DNA of 64,000 nucleotides from Nanobdellota archaeon. Its GTDB lineage: Archaea; Nanobdellota; Nanobdellia; Woesearchaeales; WJKV01. The notes under the pieces were generated by a model. That model worked only from the letters and a program-made list of their open reading frames with translations. It had not been told where the DNA came from and ran no database searches. Positions 49,621 to 57,493 of the stretch are shown one piece after another (the first letter of the stretch is position 1; each line of letters begins with the position of its first letter). The stretch lies in contig JAGLWF010000001.1 of NCBI GenBank assembly GCA_023133595.1, forward strand, positions 97,693-161,692, in the 5' to 3' direction. Position numbers and translations under genes: made by a program.

Positions 49621-51101
49621 TTTCTCCTCTTTGTGACAGTGCCGCACTCTAGTTCGTAGATCTTGACTTTCTCATCATAGACTAGGTCAAAACAAGCGTC
49701 TGTGATATATTTTATTTCCACTCCCTCTGGAACATAAAGATGTGTGACATCATAATTATCCATAATTTCGATAGCTTCAATCTCTATTGGTGTGGAATAG
49801 ACTGTATTTATATCGATTAATCTTTGCTCTGGGATCGGTGCCATCAGGAAATTTGTATCTGCCACATTCCTTATTTTGTTTCCATATGTTATTATATGGC
49901 CTAATCTTATCGGTGCAAGCAGCGATGTTTGTTTTCCACTCTCTTCATTGAGCCATGCAATTGCATCTGTCTCAGCATAGTTTGCAGTCTCTGTTGTTGC
50001 AGCGAATATGATACTAGGAATGATCGAAGTGACCAAAAAGATCAATACGATAACCAAGAATGATACAGATGCAAGCCTAGCTGCTCTTGTTTTGTTTATA
50101 TAATCAAAAAATATCTTATAGAATAATCCAAACAAAAGTATGAGCACAATTCCAAGGATAGAAAGCCCCAGGTTCAAGGTAATCAGTTTAAGCCATAAAA
50201 GAAGGGCAACAGAGATTGCAAGGGATGTAAGAAGATACACATCTTTGCGTTTCTCCTGGAACATATATTTGTAGAGGACATAACAGCCAATGATCAAAGG
50301 AAATATCCCTATCCCTGAGATTGCGTGCACAAATGTGATCTGTTGAAAATATTGCGTTAAGACTGATGCAGGAATATTCTGCCAGATCAAGCTAGGTCCG
50401 TGCACAAGGAAAGCATCCTTGTAGACAAGGAGAGATATCCATAATGTGATAAATGTGAAAAATAATACCAGTTCGAGTGTTCGCGCTTTATATTGAAATC
50501 TTTCCAGATAGGCCAGAAATGTATAGATGAAAAATGCAAAGATCAGTATCAATGAAGATAAATGTATTAATGGCAGCAAGAAAGTTAGGATCACAAAGAA
50601 GATGACAAATCTTTTCTGGTTCTGTCTCATGAATGTGTATAATGCAAGAAAAATCAATGGTATCTGCAAAGAATGCGGAGAAACTGTATTTAGTGTGCTT
50701 GAGATATATATCGGAATAAATCCAGAGATAAGTGCTGTGAATAAAGAAGCTCCTGTATTTTTTGTGATGTGTTTAGAGATGAGATAGACAATAAAGATCA
50801 AGGCAGCAGCAAAAATATTCGGCAGTATCTTTCCTGCAAGTGAAATAGGGATAAAAAAAGAAAATCCTGCCAAGATATAGTGAAAGACTGGAAGGAAAAG
50901 AAAATCCCGACCGCCATAACTGAGAGTGTCGTGATAGATCGGCAGTCTTGTATCTGTGATTGCATTTATCTGCCTCAGATCAAAATACGCATCTGGAGAA
51001 AAATTGTTTGATTGAAACGCGAAATAAAGCCGGAACGCGAGCACAGCTAAAAATACAAGAATCAATAAAAACCAAACGGTCTTTTTCTTGATCTTCCTCA
51101 T
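49617..51101 (-). CDS. Multi-spanning membrane protein, GT-C / oligosaccharyltransferase-like
   Basis: NNFSPDAYFDLRQINAITDTRLPIYHDTLSYGGRDFLFLPVFHY (loop-1 DAYF motif), ~12 TMs. Confidence 0.7.
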   Translation of the reverse strand: MRKIKKKTVWFLLILVFLAVLAFRLYFAFQSNNFSPDAYFDLRQINAITDTRLPIYHDTLSYGGRDFLFLPVFHYILAGFSFFIPISLAGKILPNIFAAALIFIVYLISKHITKNTGASLFTALISGFIPIYISSTLNTVSPHSLQIPLIFLALYTFMRQNQKRFVIFFVILTFLLPLIHLSSLILIFAFFIYTFLAYLERFQYKARTLELVLFFTFITLWISLLVYKDAFLVHGPSLIWQNIPASVLTQYFQQITFVHAISGIGIFPLIIGCYVLYKYMFQEKRKDVYLLTSLAISVALLLWLKLITLNLGLSILGIVLILLFGLFYKIFFDYINKTRAARLASVSFLVIVLIFLVTSIIPSIIFAATTETANYAETDAIAWLNEESGKQTSLLAPIRLGHIITYGNKIRNVADTNFLMAPIPEQRLIDINTVYSTPIEIEAIEIMDNYDVTHLYVPEGVEIKYITDACFDLVYDEKVKIYELECGTVTKRRK

Positions 51102-51208
51102 ACAAGAAGTGAGAGTCTTGGGCCTTTTTAAAGCTTTGTCTGGCTTTTTGTAATCTTTTCAAAAGTAAAAGAGAAAGTCTTTTTAATTGGAAGAGCATAA
51201 CTAAATCT

Positions 51209-51907
51209 ATGAGAAGGATCAGTGCTGGAAGTCAATTAATGGATGATTTTTTTGGAGGGTATGAAACAGATATTATCACAACAATCTATGGCCCCTCTGC
51301 CAGTGGCAAGACTAATCTTTGTTTATTGGCTGCGATCAAGATAGCAAAAAATAAAAAAGTGATTTATGTAGATACTGAAGGAGGTTTCAGTGTCGAGCGT
51401 GTGAAACAGTTGACAAATGAATATGAAAAAGTGCTGAAGAACATTCATATCCTTAGACCGACTTCATTTGAAGAACAGACAAAAGCAATGAACAAGCTTA
51501 GAAAGATGATTACCAGCAAGATTGGCCTGGTCATTATCGATACGATTTCTATGCTGTATAGGCTAGAGCTGGGAAGCAATGATGAAGAAGTCTATGACAT
51601 AAACCGTGCAATGGGAAGGCAGATTGCAATGCTCTCAGAGATTGCGCGGAAAAAGAATATTCCTGTCATCTGTAGCAATCAAGTATATGCTGATTTTGAT
51701 AACAAAGATAAAGTGAACATGGTTGGAGGGGATCTCTTGAAATACGGAAGCAAATGCCTGATAGAACTCCAGAAGACACCAGGAGGAAATTGCAGAGCGA
51801 TCATAAAAAAACATCGCAGCATGGCTCCTGAAAAAGAAGTCTTGTTCAAGATAATTGAGAAAGGAATAGAAAAAACAAAAGAAGGAAAAGGTTTCCGTTT
51901 CTTCTGA
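51209..51907 (+). CDS. radB: DNA repair and recombination protein RadB
   Basis: DDFFGGYETDIITTIYGPSASGKTNLCLLAAIKIAKNKKVIYVDTEGGFSVERVKQL; RecA-like core without N-terminal HhH domain. Confidence 0.92.
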   Translation: MRRISAGSQLMDDFFGGYETDIITTIYGPSASGKTNLCLLAAIKIAKNKKVIYVDTEGGFSVERVKQLTNEYEKVLKNIHILRPTSFEEQTKAMNKLRKMITSKIGLVIIDTISMLYRLELGSNDEEVYDINRAMGRQIAMLSEIARKKNIPVICSNQVYADFDNKDKVNMVGGDLLKYGSKCLIELQKTPGGNCRAIIKKHRSMAPEKEVLFKIIEKGIEKTKEGKGFRFF

Positions 51908-51908
51908 C

Positions 51909-52499
51909 TTATTCTGCTAGGAATTCTTCCATTTGCTTGTCAATGCCAGGAAGCCCTCTTGCTTTCAGATATTCATTTGCCAGCAAGAAAAATATTAATC
52001 CCAGAGCTTGCCGTCCTTTGTTATTAGAAGGGATCACAAAATCAAGATTGTTTGCTTCATTGTTTGTATCACACAAACCAATGATTGCTAATCCTGCTGT
52101 CTTTGCATCTTTCGCAGCATTTCTGTCTGGCCATGCATCTGTGACCAGCATTACTTTAGCTTCTGTGAACTTTGCCAGTTTTGGATTTGTAAGAATCCCT
52201 GGCTGGTATCTCCCTGGAAAGACCTTGCATCCTGTATATTTGCCGAACAATTTAAGAGGTTTCCACCCATTCTCTCTTCGACATACAAGGATCACATCTT
52301 CTGGTGCATATCTTGCAAGAAATTTCGCAGCAATCCTGATACGTTTGTCGATCTGGGAAACATTCAATACTGCCAGACCGTCTGATCTAATCTTATAGAT
52401 AAAAGATTGCATGTATTTTGTCCGGAATTTTGTTCCGATGTGTACACCTGCCTTGAAATAAACATCTGTTGGTACTAAAAATGATTCTTTTTCTGTCAT
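51909..52499 (-). CDS. rps2: 30S ribosomal protein S2 (uS2)
   Basis: VHIGTKFRTKYMQSFIYKIRSDGLAVLNVSQIDKRIRIAAKFLARY...FPGRYQPGILTNP...IGLCDTNNEANNLDFVIPSNNKGRQALGLIF. Confidence 0.97.
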   Translation of the reverse strand: MTEKESFLVPTDVYFKAGVHIGTKFRTKYMQSFIYKIRSDGLAVLNVSQIDKRIRIAAKFLARYAPEDVILVCRRENGWKPLKLFGKYTGCKVFPGRYQPGILTNPKLAKFTEAKVMLVTDAWPDRNAAKDAKTAGLAIIGLCDTNNEANNLDFVIPSNNKGRQALGLIFFLLANEYLKARGLPGIDKQMEEFLAE

Positions 52500-52520
52500 T
52501 TTATATCCTCCATCTAAACA

Positions 52521-52559
52521 GGTAATATGCAGAATCCATCAAGCTGCATTATTATTACC
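52521..52559 (-). promoter_or_regulatory. Stem-loop in the predicted 5' leader of rps2
   Basis: GGTAATA(7 bp)/TATTACC enclosing TGCAG/CTGCA with 4-nt bulge and 11-nt loop; lies 22 nt upstream of the S2 ATG. Confidence 0.45.
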
Positions 52560-52639
52560 TCAGCAGCCAATGTCCATGACCAATCTCGAAGACTGATATT
52601 CCTGAACTTTGGTTATGTATATGAGAACTAGTGAGGGCT

Positions 52640-53167
52640 TTATAAAGGTTTCGCGGCAAATTCTGCCAGATCTTCGTATATTGGACCATCTCCTGCGAGC
52701 GTGCTTTTGATGAGGTAGAATGCATTGACATCGAACTCTATCGGCTTTGGCTTGATTGGTTTGATTTTCTCAAGAAAGGCCTTCCTGTCATGCAGGAACT
52801 TGACGCGTGCTATTGTCAAATGGGATCTGAAGGTATGATCTAGTTTGATATCTTCTGTTGCTTTGTGGATCTTTTCAAACAAATCCTTGATCTGAGCTTC
52901 TGGCGTTGTTCTGATATGGATCACTCTGATACGTTTTGGCTGGAAAACATCAAGACCATCCAGAGTGAGTTTGAATTTGTTGAATTGTATCTCTGCTAGT
53001 CTTGTCTTTAAAGTTTCAAGGTCGTTTTCATCAATATCTCCGAGAAATTTTAATGTGACATGGAACTCTTTCGGAAGCTTCAGACCTTCCTGATCAATCT
53101 CCTTCTGGAGACGGATCAGTTCTTCTTGAACTTCTTCTGATATTTTCACAGCAATAAATAATCTCAT
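52640..53167 (-). CDS. thpR: RNA 2',3'-cyclic phosphodiesterase (ThpR/LigT, 2H family)
   Basis: MRLFIAVKISEEVQEEL...FHVTLKFLGDI and RSHLTIARVKF (two HxTx motifs). Confidence 0.95.
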   Translation of the reverse strand: MRLFIAVKISEEVQEELIRLQKEIDQEGLKLPKEFHVTLKFLGDIDENDLETLKTRLAEIQFNKFKLTLDGLDVFQPKRIRVIHIRTTPEAQIKDLFEKIHKATEDIKLDHTFRSHLTIARVKFLHDRKAFLEKIKPIKPKPIEFDVNAFYLIKSTLAGDGPIYEDLAEFAAKPL

Positions 53168-53244
53168 ATTTCTCAACATTGGATATTCTTTTATTAATAT
53201 TTTGGAAAAAAGATTAAAAAAATAGAAATCAATACAAATCAGAT

Positions 53245-53658
53245 TTATTCTTCTGGTGCTTCTTCAGCAGGTTCTTCCTCAGCAGGAGCTTCTTCAGCAG
53301 GAGCTTCCTCAACAGGAGCCTCTTCAGCAGGCTCTTCTGCTGGAGCTGGTTCTTCACCAAAATCCTCTGTATCTTCTGGTTCTGGTACTGGTCCTGATTC
53401 AAGCGCTGCAACTTCTTCTGTCACTGCTTCTTTTACACCAGGTTCTGCTGGAGCTGCTTCGCCGATTTTCTCTCCAAAACCAACTTTTTTCAAGACTTTT
53501 GTTACTCTGACCTTGCATCGTTCTCCTTCCTTGACATTCGGGATAAACAACACAAAACCCTCGACTTTTGCCACACCGTCGCCTTTTGCGCCGACTGCTT
53601 CTATTGTTACATCAACTTCGTCGCCAACTTCCACTGGCGGTCTGAAACTTCTTCGCAT
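53245..53658 (-). CDS. TRAM-domain protein with long acidic Ala/Pro/Glu repeat tail
   Basis: RRSFRPPVEVGDEVDVTIEAVGAKGDGVAKVEGFVLFIPNVKEGERCKVRVTKVLKKVGFGE; tail EEPAPAEEPAEEAPVEEAPAEEAPAEEEPAEEAPEE. Confidence 0.93.
   Translation of the reverse strand: MRRSFRPPVEVGDEVDVTIEAVGAKGDGVAKVEGFVLFIPNVKEGERCKVRVTKVLKKVGFGEKIGEAAPAEPGVKEAVTEEVAALESGPVPEPEDTEDFGEEPAPAEEPAEEAPVEEAPAEEAPAEEEPAEEAPEE
53251..53351 (-). repeat. In-gene ~15-bp tandem repeat encoding (A/P/E)5 units of the TRAM protein tail
   Basis: Degenerate iteration of ggagcttcttcagca / ggagcttcctcaaca / ggagcctcttcagca. Confidence 0.85.
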
Positions 53659-53769
53659 ATTTAGTACCTCACTAATAATTTTGGTGCATATTATTGAGAT
53701 GAAGTATTTAAAGGTATTGCATGGAACCTAAAGAAAAGGTATATAAATGCGGGTTTCATAACAAGGAGT

Positions 53770-54342
53770 ATGGCAAAGAAAACCACTAAAAAGAAGGAGA
53801 CAAAGAGCAAGGCTAAAAAGGCAGAGATCAAGGCAAAGCTGATCTCAGAGCGAGTGATTGCAGAAGCTTCTGACCAAGCTAGAGAGCTGTATAATCAAGG
53901 GAGGTATGGTAAGGTGCTAGACAGTGGAGAGATCCAGCTGAACTTGATTGAGGCACTATTCCTGCTTGAGAAAGGCAAGATCAAGATCATGTCTGGAAGG
54001 AAGAAAGTAACCCTTCAAGTCTTGATGAAAGCTCTGGAAAAGCAGGATCCTAATTTCTGGGTCAGATATGTGGTATACAAAGATTTTAGGAATAGAGGAT
54101 ATGTCATCAGCACTGCTCTGAAGTTTGGAGCAGATTTCCGAGTGTATGATCGCGGTATCAAACCAGGAGATGGTCATGCCAAATGGCTGGTATTCCCAGT
54201 CCCAGAGGAAAAGGTTTTATCGTGGTATGAATTTGCTGCAAAGAACAGAGTTGCAACCAGCACAAAAAAAAGATTGTTGATCGGTATTGTTGACAAGGAG
54301 AATGATGTTACTTACTACGAAATAAGATGGATGCGACCGTAA
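53770..54342 (+). CDS. endA: tRNA splicing endonuclease EndA
   Basis: YVVYKDFRNRGYVISTALKFGADFRVYDRGIKPGDGHAKWLVFPV...STKKRLLIGIVDKENDVTYYEIRWMRP (catalytic Tyr/His/Lys contexts). Confidence 0.95.
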   Translation: MAKKTTKKKETKSKAKKAEIKAKLISERVIAEASDQARELYNQGRYGKVLDSGEIQLNLIEALFLLEKGKIKIMSGRKKVTLQVLMKALEKQDPNFWVRYVVYKDFRNRGYVISTALKFGADFRVYDRGIKPGDGHAKWLVFPVPEEKVLSWYEFAAKNRVATSTKKRLLIGIVDKENDVTYYEIRWMRP

Positions 54343-54347
54343 AGATG

Positions 54348-55346
54348 ATGAATACTAAAAGTTCTGTCAGTGTTCCAGATAAGATACTTCAGATGATCAG
54401 AATTCGGGGGTATGTGCTGCCAGCAGACATAACCAGAGAGCTTAGGATAAATTCGCTTTTTGCAGGTGCACATCTTTCTGAGATGGCAGACGCTGGAAAA
54501 CTAAAAATCTCAAATACAAAAGTAGGCAGCAGCCCTGCATACTATCTTCCTGAGACTGTTTCAAGCCTGGAAAGATTAGAGAAATACTTGAACGAGAAAG
54601 ATAAGAAGACTTTCCAGATACTGAAAGAAAAGAAAATCTTGAGGGAAAAAGATTATGGCCCATTGATACAAGTATCGCTTCGTAATTTGAAAGATTTTGC
54701 AGTTCCTTTGCGGGTCAACAAGGAAGAGATCTTCTGGAAATATTTCCTTGTGCCTGATGAAGAGGCTACTCTTCTGATAAAACAATTGATTGATTCTGAA
54801 AAAGAACAGGCGATGGAAAGGGAAGCGCCAAAAGTCACTCCTCCGAAGCCAATTGTCCCAGGACCAAAAATAAAGGAAAAACCTAAACCAAAAGTGCTGC
54901 CTAAGAAGAAGATTGTCCCTGAGAAACCAAAGATAATCAAAAAAGAGAAAAAAATAGAGCCAAAAGAGGAAAAAGAGAAAGAAATCCAGACAAAGATTAT
55001 GGATGAGGGGGAAAAACAACCGGAACTTACAGTCAAAAGTGAATTCTATGACCAGATTGTTGCTTACTGTGATAAGAAGAAGATAAAGATACTAGAAGCA
55101 GAGATAATCAAGAAGGGGGATATTGAGCTTATCCTTGAGGTTCCGACTGTGATAGGAAATGTCAAATACTTTGCAAAAGCACGCAGCAAGAAACGGAACA
55201 ATGATGGAGATTTATCTTCAGCGTATGTGCGCGGACAGACAAAAAGCCTGCCGACCTTGTTCATAACAACAGGCAAAGTAACCAAAAAAGCTTTAGAGAT
55301 GCTTGGCAAGGATTTCAAACAGATGATTGTCAAAGAGATCGAATAA
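54348..55346 (+). CDS. Conserved archaeal protein: N-terminal winged-helix-like region, charged Pro/Lys/Glu linker, C-terminal nuclease-like domain (function unknown)
   Basis: VPDKILQMIRIRGYVLPADITRELRINSLFAGAHLSEMADAGKLKIS; PKPKVLPKKKIVPEKPKIIKKEKK linker; GDIELILEVPTVIGNVKYFAKARSKK. Confidence 0.7.
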   Translation: MNTKSSVSVPDKILQMIRIRGYVLPADITRELRINSLFAGAHLSEMADAGKLKISNTKVGSSPAYYLPETVSSLERLEKYLNEKDKKTFQILKEKKILREKDYGPLIQVSLRNLKDFAVPLRVNKEEIFWKYFLVPDEEATLLIKQLIDSEKEQAMEREAPKVTPPKPIVPGPKIKEKPKPKVLPKKKIVPEKPKIIKKEKKIEPKEEKEKEIQTKIMDEGEKQPELTVKSEFYDQIVAYCDKKKIKILEAEIIKKGDIELILEVPTVIGNVKYFAKARSKKRNNDGDLSSAYVRGQTKSLPTLFITTGKVTKKALEMLGKDFKQMIVKEIE

Positions 55347-55347
55347 G

Positions 55348-56376
55348 ATGGGTTGTGCGATTACTGAATTATTAACAGGTCAGGAGATTGAGCTTGAAGG
55401 CCTGAAAGGAAAGATTCTTGTTGTAGATGCATTCAATATGCTGTACCAATTTCTGACAACTATCCGGCAGAGAGATGGCACTCCATTAAAGGATTCAAAA
55501 GGAAACATTACTTCTCATCTTACTGGCTTGTTCAACCGTACTACAAAATTCATGGAGATTGGCATGAAACTGGCTTTTGTGTTTGACGGGGAAGTTCCAG
55601 AGCTAAAAGCTGCAGAGCGGGCAAGAAGAAAGGTTGTGAAAGAAGCTGCAAAGAAACTCTATAAAGAAGCAGTAGAAAGAGAGGATGTAGAAGCAATGGG
55701 CAAATATGCTGGAAGGTTTACACGCCTTGCAAATGATATGATTGAGGAGAGCAAAGAATTGCTCAAGGCACTAGGCTTGCCTGTTATCCAGGCAGCGACA
55801 GAAGGAGAGGCGCAGGCAGCAGCCATAGTGAAAAATAATGATGCGTGGGCTGTTGTGAGCCAGGATGCAGATTCCTTTCTGTTCGGCGCAGACAGGGTTA
55901 TCAAGAACCTGAGTGTTGCTGGAAGGCGGAAACTGCCTTCAAAATTTGCATTCACAACAGTGAAACCTCAGGTATTCGACCTGAAAGAAAATCTGAAAAA
56001 ACTGGAAATCACGCAGGATCAATTGATTGCTCTTGGTGTTCTTATTGGAACAGATTTCAATCCCGGCGGAATCAAAGGTATTGGTCCGAAGAAAGGATTA
56101 AAGCTTGTCAAGGAGCATGGAGAAGATTTTGAAAAAGTGTTTGCATCAGTCGACTGGCCGTTTGACTATTCCTGGAAAGAACCATTCAAGCTTATCAAAA
56201 ACATGAAAGTCACAGACAAATACAAGTTGGAATGGAAAAAAGTTAATCAGGAAAAAGTTATTGAAATCTTATGCAAGAGACACGATTTCTCAGAAGAGCG
56301 GGTTGTCAAGAAATTAAAGGATATTTCTAAGAAGCAAGAAAAACAAAAGCAGAAAGGATTATCACAATGGTACTGA
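55348..56376 (+). CDS. fen: Flap endonuclease 1
   Basis: LVVDAFNMLYQFLTTIRQRDGTPLKDSKGNITSHLTGLFNRT, EGEAQAA, SQDADSFLFGA, GIGPKKGLKLVKEHG; C-terminal QKGLSQWY PIP-box. Confidence 0.97.
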   Translation: MGCAITELLTGQEIELEGLKGKILVVDAFNMLYQFLTTIRQRDGTPLKDSKGNITSHLTGLFNRTTKFMEIGMKLAFVFDGEVPELKAAERARRKVVKEAAKKLYKEAVEREDVEAMGKYAGRFTRLANDMIEESKELLKALGLPVIQAATEGEAQAAAIVKNNDAWAVVSQDADSFLFGADRVIKNLSVAGRRKLPSKFAFTTVKPQVFDLKENLKKLEITQDQLIALGVLIGTDFNPGGIKGIGPKKGLKLVKEHGEDFEKVFASVDWPFDYSWKEPFKLIKNMKVTDKYKLEWKKVNQEKVIEILCKRHDFSEERVVKKLKDISKKQEKQKQKGLSQWY

Positions 56377-57377
56377 CTGTCAAATCAAAGCAGAAGTATG
56401 CGCAGAAGATTAAGAAATTGCTTATCTCTAAAGATATCTTTAATCAAGATTATAAAATCAAAAGAGAAAAAGGATATGTATATCTACCAGTCACAAAGAA
56501 GATATCTAAGCCAAGGCTTGATTTTGCAGACAAGAAACTTACAAAAGTAGAAAAGAAAGTATCTTTACAAGCAGTATTAAAGCAAAAATTAACAAAAAAC
56601 GAACTGGAAGCTGTTCCGTCTGCTTTTGACATTGTAGGGGAGATTGCGATCTTGGAAATAAAGGACGAGATAAAGAAGCACGAGAAATTTATTGCGCGAA
56701 CTCTGCTTAAGTTGCATAAGAATATCAAAACTGTAGTGAAGAAAGCTTCTATCCATGCAGGGGAATTTCGACTTCAGAAGATGAAGCATCTGGCAGGGAA
56801 GAGAACTAAGATTGCAATGCACAAAGAGAGTGGGGTGCGGATAAAACTGGATGTTGAGAAAGTATACTTCAGTGCAAGACTATCTAATGAAAGACTGCGA
56901 ATAGCTAAGCAGATTAAGAAAAGAGAAGATATCCTGGTCATGTTCAGTGGATGCGCTCCGTTTCCATTGGTTATTGCAAAGAATAGCCCTGCGAAACGGA
57001 TTGTAGGAATAGAAAAGAATCCTATCGGACATAAGTATGCTCTAGAGAATCTTAATCTGAACAAGAAGGTCTCTGGAAGAGTCGAGCTGTATAAAGGAGA
57101 TGTTAGAAAAATTATTCCAAAATTAAAACAGAAGTTTGACCGGATACTGATGCCATTGCCAAAGTCTGCTGAAGATTTTCTTCCTGATGCTTTGAGAGCA
57201 GCAAGAAAAGGAACAATAATCCATCTCTATGATTTCCTGGATGAAGAAGATATTCCAGATGTTGCGATTGCAAAGATAAAGAAGCATGTCAAGAAATTCA
57301 AAATTCTCAGAGTTGTGAAATGTGGACAATTCTCTCCTTCTGTATTTCGGATCTGCGTTGATTTTAAGTTAGAATAA
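56367..57377 (+). CDS. Class I SAM methyltransferase, Trm5-like tRNA (guanine37-N1)-methyltransferase
   Basis: AVPSAFDIVGEIAILEI, KTVVKKASIHAGEFRLQKMKHLAG, HKESGVRIKLDVEKVYFSARLSNERLRIAKQ, VMFSGCAPFPLVIAK. Confidence 0.9.
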   Translation: MVLTVKSKQKYAQKIKKLLISKDIFNQDYKIKREKGYVYLPVTKKISKPRLDFADKKLTKVEKKVSLQAVLKQKLTKNELEAVPSAFDIVGEIAILEIKDEIKKHEKFIARTLLKLHKNIKTVVKKASIHAGEFRLQKMKHLAGKRTKIAMHKESGVRIKLDVEKVYFSARLSNERLRIAKQIKKREDILVMFSGCAPFPLVIAKNSPAKRIVGIEKNPIGHKYALENLNLNKKVSGRVELYKGDVRKIIPKLKQKFDRILMPLPKSAEDFLPDALRAARKGTIIHLYDFLDEEDIPDVAIAKIKKHVKKFKILRVVKCGQFSPSVFRICVDFKLE

Positions 57378-57383
57378 AAAAGT

Positions 57384-57451
57384 GTGCTCAGCAGTTACTC
57401 CGTCCATTCATCTCCGTTAGGATCAGACGGTGTTCACCTTCTTCATTGCAC
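57384..57451 (-). ncRNA. Candidate archaeal C/D-box sRNA
   Basis: Minus strand GUGC-A-AUGAAGA(C, 57440-57446)-AGGUGAACACCGU-CUGA(D', 57423-57426)-UCCUAACG-GAGAUGA(C', 57408-57414)-AUGGACGGAGUAACUG-CUGA(D, 57388-57391)-GCAC; terminal stem GUGC/GCAC; only long gap between convergent genes in the window. Confidence 0.65.
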
Positions 57452-57493
57452 AAAATATAATATGAGAACTCTTGTTTATAAAGTTTATGGGAT

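Noticed and set aside
53251-53351. Short tandem repeat that might be read as a CRISPR-like array
   Set aside because: Units are ~15 bp, contiguous with no spacers, and in frame with the TRAM protein tail.
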